Shown here piece after piece: positions 43,866 to 54,348 of a stretch of 64,000 bases of DNA; position 1 is the first letter of the stretch, and each line of letters begins with the position of its first letter. A program made the position numbers and the translations under genes. The DNA comes from Pollenia angustigena (taxonomy: Eukaryota > Arthropoda > Insecta > Diptera > Polleniidae): assembly GCA_930367215.1 (NCBI GenBank), contig OV884059.1:73007393-73071392 (forward strand). Direction: 5' to 3'. The notes below the pieces were generated by a model. That model saw only the letters and a program-made list of their open reading frames with translations. It was not told the DNA's origin and did no database searches.

Positions 43866-44808
43866 AGTCAAATGGTGGCTGTCAGGTGTCAATTGACCCC
43901 CTTTAATGACAACCCCATGTAAAAGTGATAGGTCCCTGTCATAGAAAGTGTTAGAACTGGAACCGGTCTCTACCACCAAATACCTATCACGGGACTACTT
44001 TGGTGGCAGTTCGCTTCCCTCTAGGGATATTGTCAATCGTTCCATTTGTGTAGAAAAAGCCGATTTATTTTTTAATGTTTGCTCTTTCATACATTCACAT
44101 CGGCCATTTAGAAGTATAGTGTAAACGAAATTCTTATATGCCTGATAAAATACTTTGATTTTGTATTATTATTCTTAATTTCCCTATTAAAATGTAAAAA
44201 GAAAGAAACCGATTTTTTTTTCAGTTAATAAAGTTTTATTTAAACATATTTTGTGGTATTTCTATGATGTTTTTTTACCCTTTTTAGTGCCAAATGTTAC
44301 GAGATAAAAGTGTTCGCCGTACTTGTGTTTGCACGCACGCCATATTTTGTGTGTTTTTATTAGCACGACCAAAAAGTTGGGGAAAAAAGTGTGGTAAATG
44401 TTGCAAAACAACGCAAACTTATTTCAACACAAACACACACCGACATAAAAAAGTGCTTTTAACTTTTAAGGCTGCCATTCAGGGCAGACTCTTTTTTGGT
44501 GGTAGTGGAAATATTTAATATGGCTTTTAAACTTGAAAGCAAAGTTTCCTTTAAATACCACAAAAAAAAAAACAGCAAAATTTAAATTTATGTAGAAATA
44601 AATGTCTTCTTTAAGCAAGCAAATGTATAAATAAATTCTTGGTTTACATATAATTTGACTTTTCAAAGTGCCTTTTTCAGGGGAAATATTTGTATGGGGG
44701 CTGGTACTGAATAGATTTTGTCATATAATTTGCCAAATTGTATCATTCTCAATACTTAAAATGTTATCTTAAGCGTTCAATTGTCTTATTGATGTTTTCT
44801 AATAACAG
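43866..44808. other. Unassigned sequence
   Basis: 43870-44050 is less AT-rich (AACTGGAACCGGTCTC, CTATCACGGGACTAC), perhaps retrotransposon untranslated sequence. The short open frame at 44294-44518 has no motif. Confidence 0.4.
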
Positions 44809-44810
44809 TA

Positions 44811-45688
44811 CACTGAAAGAAAAATGCTTCATATATTTAATGAATCATTTTCATAAAAAAGTTTTCCTTGGGTAAATGAAAATTTTCATTGTCTAAATGG
44901 AATTTCATAGGTTTGATGAAATATTTTCGTTAAAATCGCTTCATTAGATTTCGTAATTACGTTAAAAATTTTCATTGGATATATGAAAACTTAAGGTTGT
45001 CCAAGTTAAACAAAAAATTTTAATTGGGAACTTAAAAAAACAATATACAAACATAACTATATTCATAAATTAATACAAAATTATAGTTTCCTTAAAAAAA
45101 TGTTTAATTGTTAATTAAAAAATTTAAGATTTAATAATTTCATACATCTAATGTTACATGTATGCCATTAACTTAATGAAATCAAAAAATTTTTTTATAA
45201 AAGCAACATATTTCAATAATTGCCTTCATAAATTTAAATTTTCATTATGACAATAAAAATGTCATTATAGTAATGAAACAAAAACTTTCAATCCACTTTC
45301 AATCAACGTTGTTATTGTTATTATGGACAATTTAATCTCATATTTACGGTCTTAATTGAGAAAAAAACATAGTTTTTTTATACAAAAACTACACTGCCCC
45401 GGTAGACTAGCTGGTAGTGAGCTAGTCTATCAGCACCGAGGTTACATGTTCGAATCCCACCAGAGACAGAAAAAAAATAAAAAATAAAATAAAGTAAAAG
45501 AAAATAAGAAAAAAGAAAAAAAAATAAATAAATAATATTCATGGATCTAATGTAATGTTTCATTAAGTCCTTTTAATGAAACAGGTTTCATTGATCCAAC
45601 GAAGCGCTGCATAGGTTCCTTTATAATGCAATTTTTCATGGGATTAATGTCAAAATTCGTTAGTATTGCGAAGAAAATTCTTTCAGTG
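44811..45688. mobile_element. TA-flanked MITE with CACTGAAAG termini
   Basis: CACTGAAAGAAAAATGC ... GAAAATTCTTTCAGTG with TA at 44809-44810 and 45689-45690. The interior has TTCATT/AATGAA words in both orientations and the tRNA-like block at 45396. Its right TA is also the left TA of the next element. Confidence 0.75.
45396..45467 (+). other. tRNA-like (pol III promoter-like) sequence
   Basis: GACTAGCTGGTAGTGAGC (A-box-like) and ATGTTCGAATCCCACC (B-box) about 30 nt apart, followed by an A-rich stretch as in SINE tails. It sits inside a MITE. Not a convincing intact tRNA. Confidence 0.5.
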
Positions 45689-45956
45689 TAGTTCCCGCTT
45701 AAATGCACCCCTCTTAAATGCGCAAAATGTGCTGGCAGGCAAAATTTTCGCATAACTACATGAACAAATTCTTGCATAAATGAACTCGCTTAAATGCGTT
45801 CCCCGTTTTAATGATTTATTATTTGGTGCGAAATTATATAAATTTGAAAAATAATTCGCTTAAATGCGTAACCAAAAAACTTGCGTTTTTTTAATGTCCG
45901 GCAAGGCATTTATAAAGTTAGTAAAATTATTAATCCAAATTTTAAGTATTTTTATA

Positions 45957-46705
45957 ATCAGGCTTAAGTTCATCAAATTTAATTTTCATTAAATTATTTT
46001 TATGAAGAAAGGAATTTTACAACACGAAAATTAGTTAAAATTTTTATTGATAATTTTTCATTATTGACGTGGCTGGGGCTCGAACTCCGGCCGGCAGGTT
46101 ACCATGACATGTTTCGATCGCAACCACTCGATCTCCTCAGATGGATTTGCCGTCTTACACTCGCAGCCATCGACGGCTGCTGACGTCAATAGTCAAACAT
46201 CAATCCTTAAACCAAATTGTATTTTTACCTTTGGTAGATCGAAACTTACTTTTTTTAATGATTATCTATTTTAATTGATTTCACATGTTTTTTCTTTCTT
46301 CTGTTTTTACGTACTTTTGTCAAGAATTCTTCTTGAAGTCCAAAGTACATTTTTTGTTTTTTCATTTTTGTCGTTCTTTTTTGTTGACCTTTTTTAGCAC
46401 AACTTGAAGGACAAATGAACACATAGAGCTCGTGCCTTTGCTTTAACAAAAGTTAGTATTGTGGTTATTTTTGTTGAACTATTATGGTTTTATAGTCCAA
46501 ACTTATTAGGCTTAAGTTCATCAAATTTAATTTTCATTAAATTATTTTAATTTTCATGTTGTAGAAATTCCTTTCTTCATAAAAATAATTTAATGAAAAT
46601 TAAATTTGATGAACTTAATCCTAATTAAATATATTAAAAATTTGGATTAAAAACCATAATAAATAGTTCAACAAAAATAACCACAATACTAATTATTGTT
46701 AAAGC
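45957..46705. mobile_element. Foldback element with tRNA-like segment (copy 2)
   Basis: 45957-46430 parallels 27236-27720, including the tRNA-like block (minus, 46064-46140). 46443-46705 is a palindrome whose outer arms read AGTATTGTGGTTATTTTTG / inverse, and inner arms AAGTTCATCAAATTTAATTT / inverse. Confidence 0.75.
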
Positions 46706-46709
46706 TAAA

Positions 46710-47116
46710 AACATAAGAATATAACGTTTGTCTACAGTATCACAATTGTTATGTTTTAACGAAGAACAGAACACTTTATAATGTTCGGCTATTTCTTAAA
46801 AATAGTTACGAACTGTATTAAGGGTTGTGTTCATCTACACAATCACTAAAAAATAGCTATCGTTCTTGGGTTTGTGAGCCGAACGCTAAATAATGTACTG
46901 TTAATTTTCGAACACTGGTTCATACTGTCTTGCCAGTATTTATCAAGTATTAAAGGCAGAGTTAGCCTAACGTTCACGTCCCCTAATGGAACGTCTGGTT
47001 CGTTTTGTCATTTGCAAACAATGCAAATGCTTACTGAATTTAAATGTCACGTTGACGGAACGTCTCGATCTGTATTAAACAGATTTGTATGCCGTTGTTA
47101 CGTGACAGTTGTAAAG
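46710..47116. other. No recognised feature
   Basis: Interior of the element at 45691. The open frame at 46874-47122 shows no motif. Confidence 0.4.
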
Positions 47117-47533
47117 CAGTGATGGGCTGCTTGTATGTTAAATTGAATGCGGGTATTTTTGCTCGTTTTTGGTACTTTTTTTCAGTTAAGCTATGGAATT
47201 GAGACAAAACAACTTAATATACAACATATTTCCATATAAACAAATATATTTATGTTTAGATGTACAATACATATAAACAAATGCATATACACATACAATG
47301 GAAATGTGAAAAGAATAAAAGGCTTTAAATGGTAGCAAAACCTTATTTGGTGCATACACCACAATACAATATATCTATTGTTATAATATACATATTGCTA
47401 AAATACAAATTTGTTTATTGAAAATCTATAATATAAACATTAAACTATTAACGTTTTTTACACACACAAAATCCTTTTTAATACCATTTAAATCACTTGG
47501 TACTTTTTAAAACATTTTTGATTCCCATCACTG
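47117..47533. mobile_element. hAT-like MITE with CAGTGATGGG ends
   Basis: Left CAGTGATGGGCTGCTTG, right (reverse complement) CAGTGATGGGAATCAAAAA. Both have TACTTTTT words inside. No matching 8-bp TSD. Confidence 0.6.
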
Positions 47534-47699
47534 TGTGATTTGCTTTATGTATACTATTGTTTTTTGTTTATGTATAGAAAAAACATAAACCACGTTTTTA
47601 AATGTTCTATAAGTGCACCAACGTGCTTACAGTACGGTGCGGTACATTACGGGTACAGCAACGTTCGCCTAACTAGGCCTTAATAAACTGTCGGGCTTG

Positions 47700-47870
47700 A
47701 GGTCTTTTTTTAAAAACTTTAAATGTTTATTCGAACCAATATTTCTGCACTTTTTTGAGTGCCTTCTTCAGGGTTTGCTTTTTTCTTTTCTTATTTTATA
47801 AATTTACAAATTGTAAGGAGTGCCGAAATATTGGTTTGAATAAACATTTAAAGTTTTTAAAAAAAGACCT
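47700..47870. repeat. Hairpin repeat with 52-bp arms
   Basis: AGGTCTTTTTTTAAAAACTT, AAATGTTTATTCGAACC and AATATTTCTGCACT (47700-47751) are inverted at 47818-47870 with few mismatches, loop ~65 bp. The arms may extend outward to ~47688/47882. No TSD recognised. Confidence 0.7.
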
Positions 47871-48230
47871 AAAGCTCAACAAATTATTAATACTTGAAAA
47901 TAAAGATCGAATAAAATACATATTTATTTTTTTATTTATTTATATTTTTAATAAATATGTATATGCAAATGTGTTTATGTAAGAATGTTTATTGAATTAG
48001 TTTGAGTTTTAATATTATATTTAATTTTGTTATAGAACTAGGTATATATAATAAATTTTATTTTCCCTTATAACTTAAAACGTCCTTTTAAACGATTATT
48101 GAGTTTTTAAGCGCGGTTTTTATAAATGCGTTGATCGCGCAATTATCCGTTTAAATGCGTAGAAAACTGAACATTTTTCGATGCGCACTTAAGCGGGAAC
48201 TACGTACATATTATGACAAACTGCCTGTTA

Positions 48231-48325
48231 CCTGACAATTTTTTGTCATACCAAAAAACTCTAAAATTTTTTCAGCGTTTTTTTTTATATGAAGATGGAC
48301 GCTTATTATGACAAAAAATTGTCAG
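48231..48325. mobile_element. Mini-MITE, CCTGACAATTTTTTGTCATA ends (copy 1)
   Basis: Hairpin ends CCTGACAATTTTTTGTCAT and the inverse ATGACAAAAAATTGTCAG, centre with TTTTTTCAGCGTTTTTT. The second copy (54063-54178) shares ends and centre. Confidence 0.7.
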
Positions 48326-48636
48326 ATGAAGATCCAATGTTACTGAACGATATTTTCAATAAGTATCCAAATCTAAATGCTAATAGTTGCTTATTATCAT
48401 ATATATTATTTCTAAAGCACTTTTTTTGTCGGTTGAAAATATCTCCCATACCACCGCATCAAATTTAATGAAAGATATCTCATTTTAAAGCTTATTTCTA
48501 ACACTAATGGCGAAAAATAATTAGAAATTGAAAAATTAATATTTTCAATAATAAAAATTATATTTTAAAATGAATTGAAGTTACTAAAATTTCTATTAAT
48601 TACTTTCATTTTATGTTACAAAAATGACAACTAACG

Positions 48637-48664
48637 GTGCGAAATATTCGCACGGGTCATCTAG
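48637..48664 (+). mobile_element. Helitron 3' terminus
   Basis: Hairpin GTGCGAAATATTCGCAC (48637-48653) followed 7 nt later by CTAG (48661-48664) and a T, the standard Helitron 3' end. The 5' end was not found; the element would lie in 48.3-48.66 kb. Confidence 0.6.
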
Positions 48665-48674
48665 TTTATTGTAT

Positions 48675-48692
48675 TGGTGTCAGAAGTGGGAT
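48675..48692 (+). promoter_or_regulatory. LTR-retrotransposon primer-binding site
   Basis: TGGTGTCAGAAGTGGGAT is complementary to the 3' end expected for a tRNA-Leu (including CCA) and lies about 70 nt before the gag frame. The LTR that should precede it is replaced by a Helitron end 10 bp upstream. Confidence 0.7.
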
Positions 48693-48759
48693 TGCAATAA
48701 TAAAAAATAAAATAAATAAAGAAATAAAAAAAAACGATAAAAAAACTATACAAACAACA

Positions 48760-50911
48760 CTGAAATTCGAGGAGCTAAAAGCAGGGTTTAAAAGCATCCA
48801 TCAGCTGAATGCTTTTTATTTTTGCTTTTGCCACTGCTATTGAAATTTGTAATTTTTTTTCCAACAGCCAATGTTTTGTTTTTCGTTTGTGCAAAAAAGC
48901 AAATCTCCTATTTTGTATATTTTTATTTTCTGACAACTGCTTTTTTACCAGCCAGCGACAAAAATGGACAACCACATAAAAAGCAAAAGCTAAAAAAAAT
49001 TATTTCGCCTTTTGCTTTTTACTTTTTCCTGAAAGAAGAGCTAGTAAAAAAAGACAAACCAAAAAAAAAATCTAAAATTCAAAGAACAAAAATTCTTCTC
49101 TGGCTGGTAATAACAAAAAGCCTATTCAATAAAATGAAAAGCAGCGGAAGTGTGTGCTAAAAGCAGTCTGAGCAGAGCTATTAGCTCTGCAAAAAGGCAG
49201 ATTACAACGAAAAAATACTGATCAGTGTACAAGCAACATGGGTTTTTTATGGTGATGAGGAAAAATAAATTTTTGCCTTTCTTCAGTAATGTTGTAGTAA
49301 TGTTGTTGTTGCTCGCCAAACAAATAAAAAATTCTTGTTGTGTTTGTTTTGCATGAAAAATATCACTTGTCGTCGTCGAGTATTTTTTTTCGCAATCATG
49401 TGCCTTTGCAACCTTTTTTGCTGCTTTTATCTCCTATTTTGCGGCTATTAGCATGCATTGGTTTTTGATTTGGCGGCTGTTTGACAGAAGCTGTTTGTTT
49501 CATTCTTTTTCCTACCTATTTTTTCCTACAACATAAAAGTAATTGCCGTTGCTTTTTGAGTTCCATCAAATTGTTAAAAAAGCAAAAGCTGAAAAAAGCC
49601 AGTGCCAATTATTTTGTGTGTTTATTTTGCTGCTGCTTTTGAAAAGTGTGGGCTTTTTTAGCAGTGGAACTTGTCGGCTTTTTAATTTTGATTTTTTTTT
49701 TAATAGGAAAAAGTCAAAATTTGGCTGCTTTTGCTAATATGGCGATAGCATTTTAAACCCTGCCTAAAAGTTGAACAGCTCAAGAAAGAGTTGGGCAAGT
49801 TGGATCTGCCTACTGCAGGAAATAAAGCTGAGCTGCAGAAAAGATTAATCGACGAATTTAAGCGACGCAATATTGACATCGCAACTTATGAATTTGAAGA
49901 AAAAGAAGAAATAGAAGTTGCTACCCGTGCAGTAACAAGCAACATGGATCTTGGTACAATGTTTGCTGCTATGATGGATAAAATGGAAAAAATGTCGGCA
50001 GAAACTTCTAGAAAAATGGAAGAAAATTCTAGAAAAATAGAGGAAAATATGGAGAGAATGGTAAAAGAAAACTCGGTTGAAACTTCTAGAAAAATGGAAG
50101 AAAATTCTAGAAAAATGGAAGAAAATTCTAGAAAAATTGAAGAAAACTCAAGCACCATTTTAGCCGAAATTCAACAAAATTCCAGATTGACAAACGAAAA
50201 ATTTGAGAAGCTGCAAGAGGTTTCTACTGCTATAAATGAAAGAGTAGACGATATGGAGATAGAATTCAACCAGAAGCTGTCTGATGTTAAGACGCAAGTC
50301 ACTGATGTAAGAACACAAGTCACTGATGTAAAATCTCAAGTCACGGATGTAAAAACACAAGTCACGGTTTTTGATGGAAAACTACATCATTTGGAAGAAA
50401 AAGTAAATAGTCTTCAGTGCCAAGAGGGAGCGGTGCGAGTTTTCCCAGAAGTCTCGAATAGAATAAAAGCCCCGACTTTTGACGGCAGCTCACCATTAAA
50501 TGTTTTTAAGTTCCAGTTTGACACAGTTGCCAACAGAAATGCATGGAACAATGAAGAAAAAGCCATAGAGCTGATTCTGGCTTTAAAAGGAACTGCAGCT
50601 GAAATTCTAGAAAGTTTTCCAGTAAGTTGCAGAAACAATTATGATGACATTATGGTAGCACTGCAACGCAAGTATGGTGGTGAACACAGAAAAGAAATAT
50701 ACAGAATGGAATTATGGGGCCGAGTACAAACGTCAAGCGAGACGCTACAGGATTTCGCACTAGAGATTGAGCGCTTGGTTCAGCTAACTTATCCAAGTGA
50801 AAGTCATCCATTGCTGAGTAATTTTAAAACTGAGGCATTTGTAAACGGTATACGGGATGCTGATGTGAAACTAGCGGTATGTGCATCACAGAAGCCATCA
50901 TTTGCAGAAAC
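48760..50911 (+). pseudogene. gag: LTR-retrotransposon (Gypsy-type) gag, split by a hAT
   Basis: The N-terminal codons lie at 48760-48781. The hAT at 48782-49762 interrupts them, and the same frame resumes at 49771. This rebuilds a SAP-like DNA-binding helix pair (KVEQLKKELGKLDLPTAGNK). The expected first ATG reads CTG (48760-48762). Then comes a long coiled coil (about 49990-50400) with internal EENSRKMEENSRK and QVTDVKTQV repeats. Last is a capsid-type region with KAPTFDGSSPLNVFKFQF, and downstream LQRKYGGEHRKEIY. Gag builds the particle in the cytoplasm. The frame ends at 50911 where another hAT starts. No zinc knuckle, protease or RT follows. Confidence 0.8.
48782..49762. mobile_element. 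hAT element (981 bp) inserted in gag
   Basis: Left CAGGGTTTAAAAGCATC, right (reverse complement) CAGGGTTTAAAATGCTATC, flanked by GCTAAAAG (48774-48781) and CCTAAAAG (49763-49770), 7 of 8 identical. AAGCAAAA/TTTTGCTTTT words repeat throughout. No transposase. Confidence 0.85.
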
Positions 50912-51240
50912 TAGAGTTGGGTAATTCATGAACGAACTAGTTCAATTGAACTAGTCAGTCAGATGAACGTTGAACTGTCTTTCAGTCTGACAGTTCCTTT
51001 TAGTTCAACAGTTCGTTTTAAGTCACTTTGTCTTTTGCGTCAGTAGTCTTTTGAGAGGGTTCATTTAGTTCAGTTCATTTAGTTCACAGGTTCATTTACT
51101 TTAGTTGCTTGTCCACTTGCTTCTTATTCTTAACCGAACTGATTGAAATGAAACAATAATAGTATTAGTGTCTCTATGTTTAACATAATATACTTGTTTC
51201 TTTTACTTAATGCCAGATAACTTTAAACATTTTCATAATA
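50912..51240. mobile_element. Left end of a hAT of the 9671 family
   Basis: TAGAGTTGGGTAATTCATG with GAACGAACTAGTTCAATTG matches the left end at 9671. The presumed TSD is GCAGAAAC (50904-50911). No matching right end or second TSD copy was found downstream. Confidence 0.65.
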
Positions 51241-52015
51241 AAATCCAGGCTGCCATACTTAGAGATGGCTAGCTGCGATTTTTTTCGGCAATTTATAAAA
51301 TATATGGCGATTTTGTATTATTAATAAAGAGTTGCATAGACACATACTGCTCATTAGAGTGGTTCGAAAAAAATTTTTTTTGTCAGTCCCCCCCTAGGAT
51401 TAAAGATAATGTAAAAACAATTCCAAAAATATTTTTTTTATTTTTTTTGTCGCCATTTTTAGTGCGATCATAACATTTTGTATATCGGTGTTCATGGCTC
51501 TGTAAGGGCTACATTTGTGTCCTTAATAGTTTTTTTATACCACGCAAATTCGAGTCATGTCATTCGAAAGCTCTGTTTATACCCTCCCAAAACGCTAAAT
51601 ATTTTTGAACTAAAATGAAGCTGTGTTATTTTGATACAACTTCTGTATTGAAGCTATTTATTTTTATTCATAAACAAAGAAGTTACAGGAGTTAAAATAA
51701 ATACTTAACGTGTTTTGAAATATGGCAACACTTTTGACAAAAAGTGATGCAGTTCACATAATTTTTGGGACACGATAGAAAAAATACATTTAATACATAT
51801 TTATTAAGACAAATTTAGACGTGAATTTAGGTTGCTATACTGTTCGCGACTTCTTAATTTAGCAAATATAAAACCCAGGCGCCTGTTTTGTACAACCTTA
51901 TTAGCGGACTCACTAACAACCCGTACGAAACGTTCAGTATTTTGAGAGTGACAAGGAAATTCTAAAAAAAAAATTAATTATGTGATTATAAAGGCATTTT
52001 TAGATGTGTGTACAC

Positions 52016-52070
52016 TAGAGTGTTTCGAAAAAAAAATTTTGTCAGTCCCCCCCTTGGATTAAAGATACTT
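52016..52070. repeat. Internal extra copy of the element terminus
   Basis: TAGAGTGTTTCGAAAAAAAA then GTCAGTCCCCCCTTGG and ATTAAAGATA repeat the first ~55 bp of the TIR at 51355. It abuts the 3' end of the coding frame. Confidence 0.8.
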
Positions 52071-52960
52071 GTTTTCCACATGCTTCTTTTTTTAACGATA
52101 GATCTTTTTTTCCGTCATAAGAAATGCATTTGAAATCAACAGCACTGGCAGATGATGCTTTCGCTGCTTCTCTAAACTCAGCCCGCTCTCTGCGGATTTT
52201 ATTCTTATCAATAATAACGTCGTCTAGAAATTCAAGGATGCGATCACCAGTATCTCCGTAATTTTTACTTGCTTTTTTAGCAATTGAAATTTTCAAGTCT
52301 TTTATAAATGTTGTTGCAAGTAAAGACCCATAGCGATCCGACGTACCAGTACGGTCTAATGCTAAAGCATAATTTCGCAGAGATAAATCTATTACTTTCA
52401 GTTGCTGCTCGTTTGTCGATTTGGCGATTTCATTTTTATATTCCATTTTTTCAATAGAAGACGGTGCATATGAAACGCCATAGGAAAGTGCCTCATCAAC
52501 TAATAAAGCTTTGCAAAAAATCATCATTTTCTCTGGTATTTGTTTCTACACTATCTAACGTTAAAAGCCTTGGGCCACACTGGTCAACAAAAAAGTTAAT
52601 TTCATTTGAAGGGATTTTTTGCAATTGAGGACATTTGCATTCCAAATTCATTTCAATATTGCACTTACACTTTGAGATCCGAAATATTATATTCCAATCA
52701 TTTTCAATATATTTGCTTGGTTTTTTAACAGTTTTATAATAACATTCCAACAGATTCACTAACAATTTTCTAATAGAGGTCTTACTTAGTATTGGAATTT
52801 TTGTATTTTGCCACAACTCACAAATAACTTTTAATACTACTTGTATGTAACGAGCTAAACTTTTATTTTTATAATTTGTCTTTAAATATAAAAAATATGA
52901 AATAACCTCTCGTTTTGTTGGTAATTTAGTTTTTTCAATATTACACGCTTTGAAATGCAT
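52042..52960 (-). pseudogene. Unnamed transposase-like protein, N-terminal ~300 residues, one frameshift
   Basis: Two overlapping minus-strand frames (52960-52496 and 52527-52042) form one protein with a shift near 52510. Part 1 has LPTKREVISYFLYLK, VICELWQNTKIPILSK and a Cys-rich patch KCKCN...CKCPQLQKIP followed by FFVDQ. Part 2 has LALDRTGTSDRYGSLLATTF, DKNKIRRERAEFRE and ISYDGKKDLSL. I recall similar uncharacterised proteins in insects and cnidarians in which the YDGKKD-type Asp starts a long RNase-H-like region; I cannot verify this. Here the frame runs into the internal terminus at 52070, so the rest is deleted. No family name is offered. Confidence 0.6.
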
Positions 52961-53623
52961 TTTTTTTATAAGTATTCATACATATATATTAAAGTTAGAG
53001 TTCTTATAGATATGATATTTACGCGAGACTTTGGGAGCTACAAATATTTCTTCGTAACAAAAATAATCGTCACTTTTACAGTTATAAATTTCTGTTTGTT
53101 TTTTGTGTTTTATATACATATGTATATTCGTATAAAATTTCAAAACTTTTCCTTCATTTAAAATGTCAAATAAAAGAAAACGCCATTTTTGTCAAAAGTG
53201 TTGCCATATTTCAAAACACGTTACGTATTTCTTTTAACTCCTGTAACTTCTTTGTTTATGAATAAAAATAAATAGCTTCAATACAGAAGTTGTATCAAAA
53301 TAACACAGCTTCATTTTAGTTCAAAAATATTTCCGTTTTGGGAGGGTATAAACAGAGCTTTCGAATGACATGACTCGAATTTGCGTGGTATAAAAAAACT
53401 ATTAAGGACACAAATGTAGCCCTTACAGAGCAATGAACACCGATATACAAAATGTTATGATCGGACTAAAAATGGCGACACAGTGAACAAAAAACTAAAA
53501 GGGCGGTATTTCTAGGCGTGGCAAAAAAATAAAAAAAATATTTTTGGAATTGTTTTTACATTATCTTTAATCCTAGGGGGGGACTGACAAAAAAATTTTT
53601 TTTCGAACCACTCTACTGCTCAT

Positions 53624-54062
53624 GCAATCAGCATGTGTTTGTAAATTTGAAATTTTTATTTATGTATGTATGCGTCACACAGACAATGTAGTATGAAAAA
53701 TCAAAATAGGTTTAATTTTGAAATATACTCATACTGCTGACAGTTGTTCAAATGAACAATAAAATAAATTATTAATTTTATGATATATAATTTTTTCAAT
53801 TTAAATTAAAACAAATTTAAAATAGTTTCTGAAGAAAAAAGTTTGAAGAAAATATAGAGGGTTTCTTGAATTTCACCAAATGAATTATATCTTAAAATGA
53901 TGATTGATAGGTGTGTAGTAAAATATCAATCACATACGTATTCGAAGGATTCATCGACAGTATGTGTCAGCAGTATGTGTCTATGGGCCTCTTAAGATTT
54001 CCAAAGGACATGCTGAAATTTATTGTTGAGGTGATTTTGTTGGCATTAACAAAGCGTCTTCG
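53624..54062. other. No recognised feature
   Basis: Continuation of the hAT begun at 50912 or other flanking DNA. No ORF or terminal repeat. Confidence 0.4.
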
Positions 54063-54178
54063 CCTGACAATGTTTTGTCATACAAAACTGCAAAGTCTAT
54101 ATAAAAAAAACTCGAAAATTTTTGTCAGCGTTTTTTTAATATGAAGTTTGACGTTTGGTATGACAAAAAATTGTCAGG
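54063..54178. mobile_element. Mini-MITE, CCTGACAATTTTTTGTCATA ends (copy 2)
   Basis: CCTGACAATGTTTTGTCATAC ... GTATGACAAAAAATTGTCAGG (end words overlap 48231-48325) with the same centre TTTGTCAGCGTTTTTTTAAT. Confidence 0.7.
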
Positions 54179-54189
54179 TGACGACGTTA

Positions 54190-54330
54190 TATAAGATAAG
54201 TCATGAATTTGTCATCGCAAATATTTTGGGAGTAAAAATTTATATTGTACATTATTTGTCAGTGCTTTATAAACAAATGTCTCTATTGTGAATAAATTGT
54301 CAGTGCTTGTATTCTGAAAGAAAAAGAAAA
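54190..54330 (-). repeat. Fragment of the CACCCYTATCGC MITE
   Basis: The reverse complement (ACAAGCACTGACAA, ATTCACAATAGAGAC, TATAAATTTTTACTCCCAAA) matches 22848-22960. Confidence 0.75.
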
Positions 54331-54348
54331 CACTAATAATAATAATAT

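Larger units (their letters stand above)
45691..48200. mobile_element. TA-flanked element with GTTCCCGCTTAAATGC ends
   Basis: Left GTTCCCGCTTAAATGC, right (reverse complement) GTTCCCGCTTAAGTGC, with TA at 45689-45690 and 48201-48202. CTTAAATGCG words repeat in both subterminal zones. The ends recall pogo/Tc1-type elements. It hosts the foldback at 45957, the hAT MITE at 47117 and a hairpin at 47700. No transposase. Confidence 0.72.
51355..53615 (-). mobile_element. hAT-like element with ~400-bp terminal inverted repeats and an unnamed protein
   Basis: Ends TAGAGTGGTTCGAAAA and inverse, flanked by identical CTGCTCAT at 51347-51354 and 53616-53623. The inverted arms extend to about 51742 and 53187 (markers: GTCAGTCCCCCCCTAGG, TATACCCTCCCAAAACG, AAGAAGTTACAGGAG, ATATGGCAACACTTTTGACA), with ~30 bp extra in the right arm. 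Between them a protein runs on the minus strand (52960 to 52042). Very long TIRs are unusual for hAT elements. An extra copy of the terminus starts at 52016. Confidence 0.82.

Noticed and set aside
45396..45467. Functional tRNA gene
   Set aside because: A- and B-box-like words are present but no complete cloverleaf or anticodon stem closes by eye, and the sequence is inside a MITE.
49886..50158. 90-codon minus-strand frame opposite gag
   Set aside because: It is the mirror of the EENSRK repeats of gag and has no independent support.
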